Shown here: positions 34,901 to 46,422 of the stretch, in pieces
How the letters are laid out: each line of letters starts with the position of its first letter
Position numbering within the stretch: the stretch's first letter is position 1
Assembly (NCBI GenBank): GCA_014529385.2
Contig: CM043969.1
Span: forward strand, 35,092,446 to 35,156,445
Direction: 5' to 3'
Origin: Adiantum capillus-veneris
Lineage: Eukaryota; Streptophyta; Polypodiopsida; Polypodiales; Pteridaceae
DNA: 64,000 nucleotides
Program-made: the position numbers and the translations under genes
The notes under the pieces: generated by a model
The model's input: the letters and a program-made list of their open reading frames with translations, nothing else
The model's database searches: none
Told to the model about the DNA's origin: nothing

Positions 34901-37281
34901 ACATTAAATCCATTTTGTCAGAGCTACCAACACTCATGCCTCCTTGTTGGGAGTACACATTCTTTGTTAGCTCTAGTGCTGGGAAAGAAACAATTGGTGC
35001 AGTTTTTCTACAACAAGATCCCTATAGTACCAGGATGCGGCCCATCTACTTTGCTAGTAGGGTCATGAATGCTTTAGAGAGAGGCTATACGGAGGTAGAA
35101 CTCATGATGCTTTCTCTCATGTTTGCGATAAGTAAGTTTAGATCCTACTTGCTCCCAAAACCTTTTGTAATCCTCACCGCAGAGAATTTGTTCCCTTGGG
35201 TGTCATCTCAAATGAATCTTAGTACTAGGATCTCAAAGTGGATTATGGAGTTGCAAGAGTTTCAATACTCTTTCAAGGTAGAAGATAGTGTGCGCGCACA
35301 ATTGGCAGGGATTCTCACTTATAGGGTGCATGAAAAGGAGATTAAGGTGCCTGAAGTAAAGACCCTACCATTTCCACCACCAAAAAGTATTCCTAATGCT
35401 TTTACCTTGTTCTTTGATGGATCTTTTCGTCGAGCCACAGGAAAAGCAGGGGGAGGGCTAGTGTTGCTCAACTCAAGTGGAGAGGTGGTCATGAAAGAGA
35501 AGTTCAATCTACCAAGTTCAGCTAGCAACAATGAAGCAGAATATGACACACTACTTCATGGTTTAAAAATATGCATTGGCCATGGTATACAACATCTCAT
35601 GGTAAAAGGGGATGCACTTCTCATTGTGAAGCAGATTTTAGGCATTTGGGCATGCAAAAATGAAAGAATAAGGGCCAAAGTTCATACCATCCGTAGGCTA
35701 TTTAATCAATTTGAGGAGGTGCAATTATATCATATTTCTAGGAAACAAAATGAAGATGCTGATTTACTTGCGCAACAAGCCGTTGCATGTGTAAAGAAAG
35801 AAGTCCAGGTCATCATGGTGGCGGCTGCTGTGAAGCAACCGAGGTACCAGGGATTGGAGTCATTGGCTCCCATCATTGGATACATTTTGGAGGGTGAGTT
35901 TCCACAAGACTTCACGAAAGCTCAGAAGAGGAGACTCATGAAGAAGGCAAGCATGTATCTCTTCCTAGAAGGCTCCCTCTATCAAAGAGGGAAGAATAAA
36001 GTGTGTAGAAGAGTACCAACTATCGCGGATATTTCAGCCATTCTAAAAGGTTTGCATGAAGAGGCATGTGGTGGTCATTTTTCCCAAGAATTAACTGTGA
36101 AGAAGATTTTGCTTGCGAGGTATGTTTGGCCAAGTCTTCATGTGGATGTCCAACATTGGTGTAAAAGTTGTCACAATTGTCAGGTAAATGGGAATAGAAG
36201 ATTGATTTATGGTCCAAGGCAAATTGTGCTTGCAAATGGACCCTTTGAAAAGTGGGGCATTGATGCTATGGGTCCTCTGCCTAGGACAAAAAATGGTAAA
36301 CTCTACATTCTAGTGGCTGTAGACTATATGACTAGGTGGGTGGAAGCACAAAGTGTGGCAAAGGTAAATGAGAGGACAGTGAGCAAATTCGTCTACACTC
36401 ACATTTGTTGTAGATTTGGCACACCTTTGGAGATTGTTTCTGATAATGGTCCAGGGTTTAGAAAGGGATTGCTCACAGAAGTCTGTGAAGAACTTCGCAT
36501 TCTACATCGTCACAGTACACCCTACTATCCCCAATCAAATGGTTTGGTAGAAAAAGCTAATGGTGTCATTGGAGGCATCATTAGAAAGATGGTGAAAAAC
36601 AAGACAAAGTTGTGGGATGACTTCTTGGATGGTACCTTGTGGGCGTATCGAACCACATATAGGGAAGCCACGGAGTTCACACCATTTCACTTGGTCTATG
36701 GTCAATATGGTCAAGAGGCTTTACAGCCAATTGAACTAAACATTCCAACAATGCGACTTCATGGAAAATCAACACAAGATGATCAAGAAGCATGGATGGA
36801 TCGACTTCTTACCTTAGCTGAGCTTGAGTGGAAAAGAGAAGCAGCATACGAGTGCTATAAGAGGAAAGCCACACAGACAAAGGAGAAGCTTGACAAGAAA
36901 CTGAAGGACAAAGGCATCAATGAAGGAGATCTTGTGCTAAGGTATGACAATCGACTCGATAATCGTTTTGATGCCAAATTTGAAACAAGATGGCAAGGGC
37001 CATACATAGTCAAGAAGGCTTTCAATTCAAGTTACTATCAACTTATGGACTTGAATGGGAAAGAGCACTCCAGGAAGGTAAACGGATATCGCTTGAAGCC
37101 TTACTTGAGTCGCCTTCTACCAAAGGATCTACCAGAGCAAAAGGCAACTATCCCATGTAAGTATTGTTCCATGAAGCATGAGTGTAACACAAACCAAAAT
37201 TCCAAGGGGCCAAACAATGAAGATCTTGTCAAGGACTCTGAAGCACTCTCTTTGGAAAAGATTCTTTATGATGGTACATGA
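31984..37281 (+). pseudogene. E2 gag-pol with six in-frame stops
   Basis: All segments are in one phase. Stops: TGA 32050, TAA 32212, TAG 32947, TAG 33601, TAA 33862, TAG 34843. Domains in order: gag (FKMSCRI, LDDYYLYKQEFLRLW); CCHC knuckle CWNCGESGHGMYNC near 32740; protease LVDGGAQICAMT near 33370; reverse transcriptase with FIDD at 34534-34545; RNase H; archaeal-type RNase H (LFFDGSFRRA near 35410); integrase H2C2 near 36060-36185 and DDE core (WGIDAMGP, SDNGPGF, GLVEKANG) to 36560; tail RWQGPYIVKKA near 36990. TAG 33601 stands where E1 has Trp and TAG 34843 where E1 has Gln, both explained by one transition. No indel breaks the frame. Confidence 0.88.
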
Positions 37282-37309
37282 ATATACCATCATCCTGGGG
37301 AAGGGCTAA

Positions 37310-39704
37310 TGATAGCCGTTTTTTCGGCTCTCTGTAATTGCCATAGTGAGTTATCTCACCCTATCAAATCACTCAAACACTGTGGTTACCCTCACCCTTT
37401 CACTGTATATAGGTGCGTGTGAGTTAGGGGACTTTTCCCATATCTCCTTACTGAAATAAAAAACCCTCAATTAGCTAGTCATTGCGCTAGTTGAGCCAAA
37501 AAAATAAAAAATATAAGTATATTATGGCCCATGCGTATGTAAATATTTCTTTGTATATAGGGCCTAAATAAAAGATTTTTTCATAATTATTTTGGTATTT
37601 ATTTAAATATTTCTACCTAGGTGTGTGTTATTTATGCTCTGTACATTGCCTCACCATTACCACAATTTTTCTTACCATTTTTCATACTCTTTATTCCATA
37701 TAGAAATATTTTCATGTAGGATTCTCTTATATTTGGTGTAACTCCACCCCAACAAAAATCCAAAAAAACTAGTTTTATTTATGTGTATATTTTTTCACTA
37801 TTGTGATTTTTCCCTTCCTACATCTATTTTGTTTTTTTTCTAAGAAATTAGAACACCAAAAATATTTATCTTTTTATGGTAGCCTCATAATGAGAGAGAT
37901 TTCTTTTGACCCCTTTATATTTTTTCCACTTATATTATTTATATTTGACATGTACATATTTTTTAGACCCCTCAATATTGGATTTTCTTAGTTGTACTAT
38001 TCACTTATATCATGATCTCAACAATATCTTCAATTATAGACCTACCAAATAAGTTCAAGGATAGGTGGCATGCATACATGCACTATGGAGGGCTCACTCT
38101 TGGAGGTATTCAAAAGAATCATCCAAAGAAGGACCCCGCAAGGACCTTGTGCAGTGGAAAAAAACGGTTGGTTTTGCTGAATTTTTAAAGTTCACTTGCT
38201 CTCCGAATTTGAAAAGGTGATACAAACAAAAGTTGTAGCTCGTGGGCTGAACTTTTGCCTCAACGTTTTTCATATTTTTTTGAGCTACGAGCTGTGAGCT
38301 ATGATTTTATTAGTGGACCCCAGTTTTCCCATGCTATGCAGCCACACTCTCTCTTCCACTTTATCATTTTCCTCTTTCACACACACTTCTCCACTCATCA
38401 TCCCCACCTCTCTACACCCTACTCACCTTCTCCTCAACCTTGAAGAATAAGAGAAACCATGGTGAACTCATACCTCCCACACACAATTCCATTCCAAAAT
38501 TGACCACCTAGTCTCATTTTTCCTCCTCCAAATTACCCATATCTATCAAAAAAAACCACAAAATTCAGCCTCTTCTCATTAAAGACAGCATCATGGTGGT
38601 TGATTATTCAGCTTCAATTACCTTGTCTCTCAAGGAAGGTCAAGAGTGGAGAAAAAATGTACCGTCAAAGCTAGTGGACCGTCAACAAGCGTCAAAATTG
38701 GCCCTACTCAAGACACTTGGAGCATCAACCTTATAAGAAATCCACCTTTTCTTACCTCGTAAGAGTTTTTCTTCCTTATTTGTATCCTACATGGATACTC
38801 CCATTGTAAATATCCAATTCCATTTGTAAATTAATACTAACTCTACTAACACTAACCCACTATGAAAAGTCCTATCACCTCCATTTCTCTCCTCTCTCTT
38901 TCCCCACCAACTTCTTGATAATTCCAAGCAAAATAAATTAGATAAATTGCTGAAAATCTAACCCAACCATGGTTAGAGGAGTAACCCTAGCCTTCAAAAT
39001 TGCTATAAAAGGAGGGTGTAGCTAGCACAAAAAGGGGGAGAGAAGAAAGAGCACTATGCTATAGCTTGAGAAGCCAAGCTCAACCTCTTGAGAAGGAGCT
39101 CTTGAGTGGAATCTTATTGGCCTAATTTGAGTGGAATCTCATTGGCATTAGGCATATGTATGTGTTGTATTAGGGGTGATTAGCAAGGGAACTCTATGCC
39201 ATTGTAAGAGAGAGTGATCATTAAATTGAGAGTAGGAAATCTATCATTTCTCCTACTAGTGTAAGCCCAACATTTGCTGAATCAAGGAGGGTGAATTTGG
39301 ACTAAGCATGGATAGCTTGTCTCCATTCCAACGTGAAGTCATGGACAATAATGATGTGTAAGTGTCTTGGTGTTTTATTTAAGTTCTTGATAGCTTGTCT
39401 CCGGGTATTGTTATCAATTTAGCCATAAATCCTACATGCTGTAAGAGGGCGACAGGGTGGAGAGGACTCCCTTGGCCTTAAGACAGTGATTGGGGTGGAT
39501 TTTTCCTTGTGATGTGTTGTGGTGTAATTTACTCAGGCTATGTTGAACAAATACTAATCTCACTTTGATTGGTCATGACAGATTTGTAAGAAGGCATTAG
39601 TGCAACAAGCACCCCCTTCCCCCTTCTCTCTCTTTCTTACATATATATATTTATGTTTGCTTGATCATTAACGATACACTTCAAAGCAGCCCGAGCACCA
39701 TCTC

Positions 39705-39785
<81 letters not shown>

Positions 39786-40044
39786 TTTTAGTGTGTGAGA
39801 GTGTTCCATTAGTGTTAGGGTTAGTGTAAATTCCTTGCTTGTTTGTGGGTTGCTCTAACGATTCTCCTCTTTTGCGTCCTAGTTCGCTCTTAAACTAGGT
39901 GGTGCCCCTTGTGTAGTTGGGATTTGGCTGTGGGTTTGTTGTTTTGGTTTGTGTTGTGTTGTGCCCCAGCCCCATTGAGCAGCACGAGAGCCTTGAAGGG
40001 TGTCTAGAGGTTGCTCTTCTTATTGCCCGCCCTGGACCGCTTCA
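37310..40044 (+). repeat. E2 3' LTR, full length
   Basis: 2735 bp, preceded by GGGGAAGGGCTAA. TATA box at 39004-39010 (tataaaa, followed by ggagggtgtagctag). The part missing from the 5' LTR is 37553-39128. (CT)n at 39701-39782; hairpin at 39878-39899. Confidence 0.88.
39004..39010 (+). promoter_or_regulatory. TATA box of E2 LTR
   Basis: gctataaaagg about 1.04 kb before the LTR end. Present only in the 3' LTR because the 5' LTR deletion removed it. Confidence 0.6.
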
Positions 40045-41290
40045 ACACTATGAATCTCAAGCCAATGTCTAGCACGGAATTCAATACGATTTGGAATACA
40101 GAGTTTGCTAATGTAACATTGTCAAAAACAAGTGAGTTCTCCAAATGTGTTGTGCATAGTCGGATAAAGTCTCAACTAGAGTCAACAAAGGATGATGAGA
40201 TGATTGCACGTTTGAAGGATGAACGTCGAATTCACATGTTGCAACAACAAAGTTGTAGGAATGTGTACTACACCTGGTGTAAGTTCTCCCAGTTGCAAAA
40301 GGATAAGTATTTATGCATTATACATGATAAAATGGATCAAAAAAAGACAACAATAGCTAGGTTACCTGTGAACTCAAAAGATTATGCGAATGCATATCAA
40401 TTGCAAGTATCATTAACAGGTAGATAACACATGGACATGGTCATGGAATGTATGGTCACTTCTCACTTAACGGTCTATGGCCTTCAGATCCCAATGCTAT
40501 AGTTGGTTCCCTTGCATTATGCTTACAGAATCTGGAAAGAACAGAAAACCATGGACTAGGAGATTTATGCCGTGACGGTATGCCACGCAGCAATGTAACG
40601 TTATTCAATGCATTGAACTCAAGGAGAGCTCTAGACCTCCAAAACAAAATGAAGCAAGAGTGTGAGAGGAATGCATCAACAATGACACCACCGTTGGCCA
40701 TCCAAGGATGTAATGAAGAGATTGTACACATACAATCAACTTCCTCTCAATGTGTTGTGGATACCATATCCACTCCTGTATTTCAAAAATTGCCTGAGAA
40801 TCTTTTGCTATAGCTAGATAATTGTGTAGGAGAGAATAAAAATCGATATTTGTTTGCATACTTATCCTTGTTAGTAGCAAAAGGAGTTTTCAAAACCGTG
40901 CATTTGGGATTCTTAATGGTGGGTCATACACATGAGGACATAGATGCAATGTTTAGTAGGTTCTCAGAAAGATTGCGAGCAGGAATGACATTCACTTTTC
41001 CACATCTGATGGAACATTTTCAAAAATGTGAAAGCTCAGCTCCAGCACCATTTTTGACACAAGTTCCCGACTTTAAATCCTTTGTGCAAGGGTACATGTG
41101 TGCAGACAAGATGCTCTAGTCAGACACTCTAAGACACTTCAATTTCGTTTCTATATGCAAGGTGAAGTCCTAGTAATGCATTCTTGGGAGAAGATGGTGG
41201 TCTTTACAATTTCTCCGTCTGCGGCTTGGAACCTTCCAATCAAAATGTTTGCCAGAATTGCTCCAAGTACTTGTTCGGTGAGGTGACCTT
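40045..41290 (+). pseudogene. Mobile-element gene, 3' part (DDE-like domain)
   Basis: Continuation of the gene cut at 30222. Motifs typical of this family: IWNTEFANVTLSKTSEFSKC, then SCRNVYYTWCKF, LCIIHDKMDQKKT, then LDNCVGENKN (about 40814-40843) and LMVGHTHEDIDAMFSRF (about 40913-40963). The acidic residues in HDKMDQ, LDNC and HEDID are candidates for an RNase H-fold DDE site; that is inference. Breaks: frameshift near 40425, TAG at 40811 between LLL and LDNC, a frame change near 41110, and loss of similarity after about 41270. Not functional. Confidence 0.55.
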
Positions 41291-42926
41291 TCTCATTTGA
41301 TGAGATATCGGTTATCTCATAGGGTGTCGCATGCCACTCCCTCTGTGCTTTCCTTCGAGGCATCCTGTTGCCAATTTGCAAGTGAAATCAAGTTTTATCC
41401 ATTGATCAAAATTGTCGAAAAGTGTAAACTTGACCATAAAATAAAAAAGTAAGCTTAACTTTGTCAAAACTACTCCAAATTTGACCAAATTTCACCGGTG
41501 CACCTAGGATTACTATAGGCACAAAATTGTAATGTAACAGATGGATTTTGGCAAAAAGGAACATGAATCACGATCCATGCTGGAAAGCATTTGAAAATTC
41601 TAACTATGGGAAGTTGTCCCTGGGCATAAGGGGATGCTATTGAGCAATTTTCTCTGGATTCAGAGCTAGAGGTACATGGATCACGATCCATGTTGGGCAA
41701 TATTTTGGAAATCTGATGATACCATTTGGTAGGGTCCATCTTGATTATGACTTGGTCCAAAAAGTTTGGGATTTGGATCAATGGTTTGACACTTGGGCTA
41801 AATTTTGGAAATTATGTATAGATTCAAAGATTTCGGCTTTTGGAAGTGGATTTTTGGGACAAATGGCTTGAAACTTCATGGCTTGGCTTTGTTGATCATA
41901 CTGAATCAGATGGCATGGGTTTTACTTATTTTGGCCAAAAAGGTACATGGATCACGATCCATGTTGGGAAGCATTTGAATACAATTCTTGTGCACATTGG
42001 TTCCTATAGGTTTTCCTAGTACACTGGTGAACTTTTTTCAACTTTGGACATGATTTTCCATAGTTTGCCCCATTTTTTAGTTTATGGCCATATTTTTTCC
42101 GTTTTGAGAAAATCTGTTTCTAGAAACCACTTTTGGAGTTATGTTTTGCCTGAAATCTCTCCTTGCTTTGATTTGTGATGATGGAGGTCTGTAATTCATA
42201 GCTTTGCTTGGTACCTTGGCAATTTTCCCCACAAATTGAATTCTTCTGGGAAGGCAAACTGAATCCTGCAAGTTTCACCATTTTGCAAGTAAACTTTTCC
42301 TTGGTTTTGATCCCATCACCATTCTTAGGTTACATTTTCTTGTTGATAGGCTTCGAGGAGAGTTTGAAGTTTCCCAATTACTTTAGCAGTAACTTTGACC
42401 AAAAGACCATTTACAAATTGAATGTAGCAATCCAGGTGGATTTGATGATCTATAGAGAACTTTTTGTGATCATTTTGCAATCCCAGTACTATTTGTACAT
42501 TGCTCAGCTAGTGATCCACTTTTATCCTGATCTTGGCAAAAAGGTACATGGATCGCGATCCATGTTGGGAAGCTTTTTGCAAAAATAGTCATGGGGTTTT
42601 GTTCCTGGGCCTCTATTGTTGCTCCTGTAGAGGTTTCGTTGATTTTAGGGTTTTGGGTTTTTAGCTTGGCTAATTCTGCCAGGTAGTTGGGGTCTACTAA
42701 TGAACTTTTTCTTGTTTTTGATGGGTTTTGGATTCCCTCATTGTCCCTATTAGTTTGTTGAGTTTGTGACCTTGTACTGCTTCGATTTGTTGTTTTGGTA
42801 TTGTTGATGCAGTATGGGTGACACACACATTCTCTTGCAAGGTTAATGATCATACCTAACAAATCTATTGTAGTGAGATCCATCGAGGTGTTCGCAGTAG
42901 GCAGAAGCAATTCCAAAAACTCTATG

Positions 42927-43007
<81 letters not shown>

Positions 43008-43586
43008 TCAAATGAGCTTCTGTTGCCCTTTTTTGACTATATGATCCTAGTCTACCCGGAATCCCCCATTTATACTTACCTTCATTGCTCATATCTTGTT
43101 GGGCACATCCCTTGCGATTCGAATCGTTCTTCATTCTGACACTCGGTTTACAAATGGTGTTCGATCTGCAGTTTTGATCCTTCAGAAGTTGGCTCAAAAT
43201 TCATCTTGTGTTGAATTTTTCCATATCTGCCATGTTTGAACCCCTTGCTTTGAAGTTTCGGCATTTGCTTTCAAAAGTCGATTCTGACTTTCTTGGCTTG
43301 ACTTATCAATTTTTTGTTGATTACCTATCATTTTTTTGCTTTTTGTAAAAGAAAATTATTTACAATGATTATTAGTTGGCCAAAAATTATCCAAAATTAT
43401 TGTCACTTCCTTTCTTATTCTGGTATTAGATGGTGACGGTATGGCTCATGATTATGCCAACTAAGAATCTGCCAGGCTCTGAAAAACTTGTGTTTTTTAA
43501 GGAAACGGAAAAGAGACGAAACGAAAAGAAAATAAAATAAGTAGGATGATAATAATGGTATATAAAAATGATACTCCAACCGCATT
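41291..43586. other. Non-coding flank of E3 with 20-bp palindromes
   Basis: Downstream side of E3 on the minus strand. Four copies of the acatggatc/gatccatgt palindrome lie near 41566, 41675, 41945 and 42546, plus (CT)n at 42929-43003. A purine-rich minus-strand tract at 43587-43600 followed by TGCGGTTGG could be the polypurine tract and LTR start, but no partner LTR was found. No gene supported. Confidence 0.45.
42929..43003 (+). repeat. (CT)n microsatellite
   Basis: About 37 uninterrupted CT dinucleotides. Confidence 0.9.
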
Positions 43587-43626
43587 TCCCCCCTTCCTAG
43601 AGTGAGTCACCCGCGACGAGCATGTG

Positions 43627-44220
43627 TCAGAGTGCATGGGAATAAAGCACATGTCTATGTATAGACGTATAGTGTGGCTCTATGATGCTCATGGAGGATA
43701 TGCATGGTAAAACAAATTGTTGTGCAAGCGATAGGTGTTGAACAATATGTTCAGTGGCTGTTGGTGGCGAGGTTCCTTGGAAGCTGCGTGGTTTGAACAA
43801 TAGTACATCTATAGAAGGCGTGCTCTGTGTTTGATTGTGACCTGCAAGAGTTTTGATGCTGCCGATGGGGTCGTTTGTTGGCATTTTTGGGTTGCCATGA
43901 AAATTTCTTAGGTATGGATCCATTAGAAGAGGCATCGTGAAGGCGATGTTGTTTTGGTTTCCATACCCATTTGAGTGTGGTTGGATGTCAAAGAGAGTGG
44001 TCCCTCGGGTCACGCTGTTTGACAATATCGGTGGCCAATTTGTGATGGTTAAAGTTTTGTGTAGACAATGTAGGTTTACGTGTATTGATTTGGCATTTAG
44101 GTATCCACAATTGCATAGGCTTGGTTTCCATGATTGATTTCTTAACCCATATTTTTGTGACCATGGTGGTGGATGATCACTGAGCTGTTGCATGTGGCGA
44201 TGGTAGAGGTTCCCATTCAT
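43627..44220 (-). pseudogene. E3 C-terminal region of unknown type
   Basis: A 197-residue open frame after the second protease-like domain, rich in Pro, His, Ser and Thr, with no recognised motif. It may be the end of the polyprotein or a chance frame. Confidence 0.25.
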
Positions 44221-44284
44221 GGTCTGTTTGTACGAATGGTGTGGCTAAAGATTGGCCCTCATGTTTGATGCATAAAGTTTTGTC

Positions 44285-44664
44285 CTACCATTTTGGTGTG
44301 GCCTGATAAGTGCGCATCCATGGCACTCCCAGAATAACTGCTTCGTTCAAATGATGATCTTTGACCACATGAAATTGATGTGGGTAAACTGTCCCATCAA
44401 TGTTGCTTCGCAAATTTATGTGGCCTACACTCTCCATAGTACCTATGTTTGCAACCTTGAACCCCATAGTGGTGGGCATTAGAGGTTCCTGTCTGATTTT
44501 CTGAAAGTGGAGTACTTAACCACATTATCCCTGGCCCCTATGTCCACTAACGCTCTTTTGGTGGTGCCGTCTTCGGCAAGTTGTAACTGAATACGTAGAT
44601 CCATTCCTCCTAACCATGTAGTCGCTATTTGTATGGATGCTATTGGAGCATCCTGAATAGCCAC
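44285..44664 (-). pseudogene. E3 second aspartic-protease-like domain
   Basis: GGMDLRIQLQLAEDGTTKRA leads into LVDIGARDNVVKYSTF (Asp at about 44542-44544), then, one frame away, VGHINLRSNIDGTVYPHQF and AVILGVPWM. The [LV]D[ST]GA active-site pattern and the later ILGxPWM match retropepsins. DTG has become DIG, one C-to-T change. The domain is in the same phase as the integrase tail (45009-44731), joined by a Gln/Glu/Arg-rich linker with two stops. E3 already has a normal protease at 49014-49367. Confidence 0.5.
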
Positions 44665-44730
44665 GTTCGGTCGTTCTTTCCTCTAGAAGTTTTCTTGTTC
44701 CCTGCGTTTCAATATTCTAAGTTTGGCCTC

Positions 44731-46422
44731 CTATTGTGCTTGTTCTCGAATTTCCTGTGCTTGACATCTACGTTGAGTTGCTGCATGGAGTGTTTCGAGT
44801 TCGTCTGGTGTCAGCGGAAGAAGATATTTCTTTAACCTGCAACCACTCGTCCAATTAGGCATCTCCTCTGCCGCCAATGTTGCAAGTTTAACGGTGCCAC
44901 TTTGCGATATATTATGGATCACAAAAGGCCCCATTCCTCGCTTTTTGAGTTTTTTGGAGTGCTGTTTCAGGGTTGAGAACGTAATCCCCTTTTTGGAACT
45001 CCTTACCAATCATCTGTTGATCATAAAAATCTTTCATTTTCTTTTTGTGAGCATATATCCTAGCTATCGCTTTAAGTCTAGTTTCATCAAAGTGTTCTAG
45101 GGTGTCTAGTCTCTCCGATAGCTCATGGCCCGCCCATCCTAATTGTGTTGACATTCTGAGGGATTTGACTAGGAATTCCAATGGTAGTATCACATTAATT
45201 TCGAATACCAAGTTAAAGGGAGTCGTTCCAATGGAGGTTTTAAAAGATACGCGGTAAGCCCATAAGGCGGTGTGGAGCTTTTGATCCCAATTCTTTCTTG
45301 AGTCACTGACTATTTTTGTGAGCACTGTGCATAGGATTTTGTTGATACTCTCTGCCTGTCCGTTGGCTTGGGGATGATAGAGGCTGACTTGCGATGGACC
45401 ACCATTGATGTGTCAAGGAGGCTCTCAATGACGTCGTTCACAAAGTGTGTTCCTCTATTGCTTACTCTTTCGATTGGTAGTCCATAGCGCGTAAAGATGT
45501 TTTCGAAAAGGAACTGAGCTGTAGTCCTTGCATCATTTTTTTGGATTGCTTTGGCTTTCGCTCACTTCATTATGTAATCTGTTGCTACGATGATGTATTG
45601 TGCATGTGTCTTGTATCCTAGAGGGTTGATGGGACCAATGAAGTCAATGCCCCATTTAGTGCATACTCCCATCATCGGACTCAGTGGCATGTCATCTCTC
45701 CTCAGGGGTGGTTTTGTGCGTTGACATTCATCACATCGTTTGACATATGTGATTGCATCCATGAACAGGGTCGGCCACCATATGCATGAGTGTAGCACTA
45801 GCGTTTCCATTTTATCAGCGGAGAAGTGTCCTCCGGGTTGTACCGAGTGTGCTTGATCTATGATGACATAATATTCACTTTCTGTAGCACACAGCCGTAA
45901 TTGTTTTTCTATTCCCTGCCTATACATTTGGTTGGCAATGAGCAGATAGTGTGTGGCCTCTTCCTCGATAGTTTTCCTTCTTGCCTTGTCCCATTCCTCT
46001 GGGAAGGTTTTGTTTTTTAAGTACTCAATGATGTGAGCACTCCATTTAGGTGCTTATACTACCCAAAACATTGTGGCATGTTCCACTGGGGGGTGTATTA
46101 TGCATCTATCACAGGATTTTACATATTTATGGACAGTGTATTCCATGTTTGGCGAGTAGACTCCCAGTCTTTGTAACCATTGGCCTGTTTGTGTTTCACC
46201 AGTGTGAAATCTCGTATTTTGTATATGAGCTTGTTTGAGGTAGTAGGTGGTATCTTCAGGCTGTACACATAGTCTCAATATCCCATCCTCACTGTGTTTG
46301 TACAGCCATCCTGCTAAAAGGATGAGATTCCGTGTTTGATGGATCATTGATGGTTGTCTTTCTATTTGCAAAGAGCCGATTGTGAGTAGAGGCATGACCT
46401 CTTCACTCCATCTCGGCACCAT
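44731..46422 (-). pseudogene. E3 integrase region with two H2C2 zinc domains
   Basis: First zinc-like domain, 46422-46054: AGWLYKHSEDGILRLCV, then AHIQNTRFH and YVKSCDRC. Second, 45927-45700: YRQGIEKQLRLCA, then AHSVQPGGHFS and YVKRCDECQRT. The core follows: KWGIDFIGPINP and ATDYIMK, with HPQANGQAESINKIL near 45330-45380, which carries the catalytic Glu. The tail KARNGAFCDP and WTSGCRLKKY extends to 44731. Several stops and at least two frameshifts lie between the pieces. Confidence 0.65.

Larger units (their letters stand above)
30223..40044 (+). mobile_element. E2: Tat-type Ty3/gypsy retrotransposon with in-frame stops
   Basis: A 9.8-kb element related to E1. Its 5' LTR is 1160 bp and its 3' LTR 2735 bp because the 5' copy lacks 1576 bp. 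The shared LTR parts differ at about 15 sites in 1.15 kb by eye. Flanks acag (30219-30222) and acac (40045-40048) are a 4-bp target duplication with one mismatch; removing the element and one copy restores the host gene frame. Gag-pol stays in one phase for over 5 kb but has six stop codons. Confidence 0.9.

Noticed and set aside
31984-37281. In-frame stops repaired by RNA editing or recoding
   Set aside because: U-to-C editing of stops is known in fern and hornwort organelles, but this is a nuclear retrotransposon. Six stops at unrelated places fit mutation better.
42846-43197. Arg/Glu and Ser/Leu repeat proteins
   Set aside because: They are translations of the (CT)n microsatellite.
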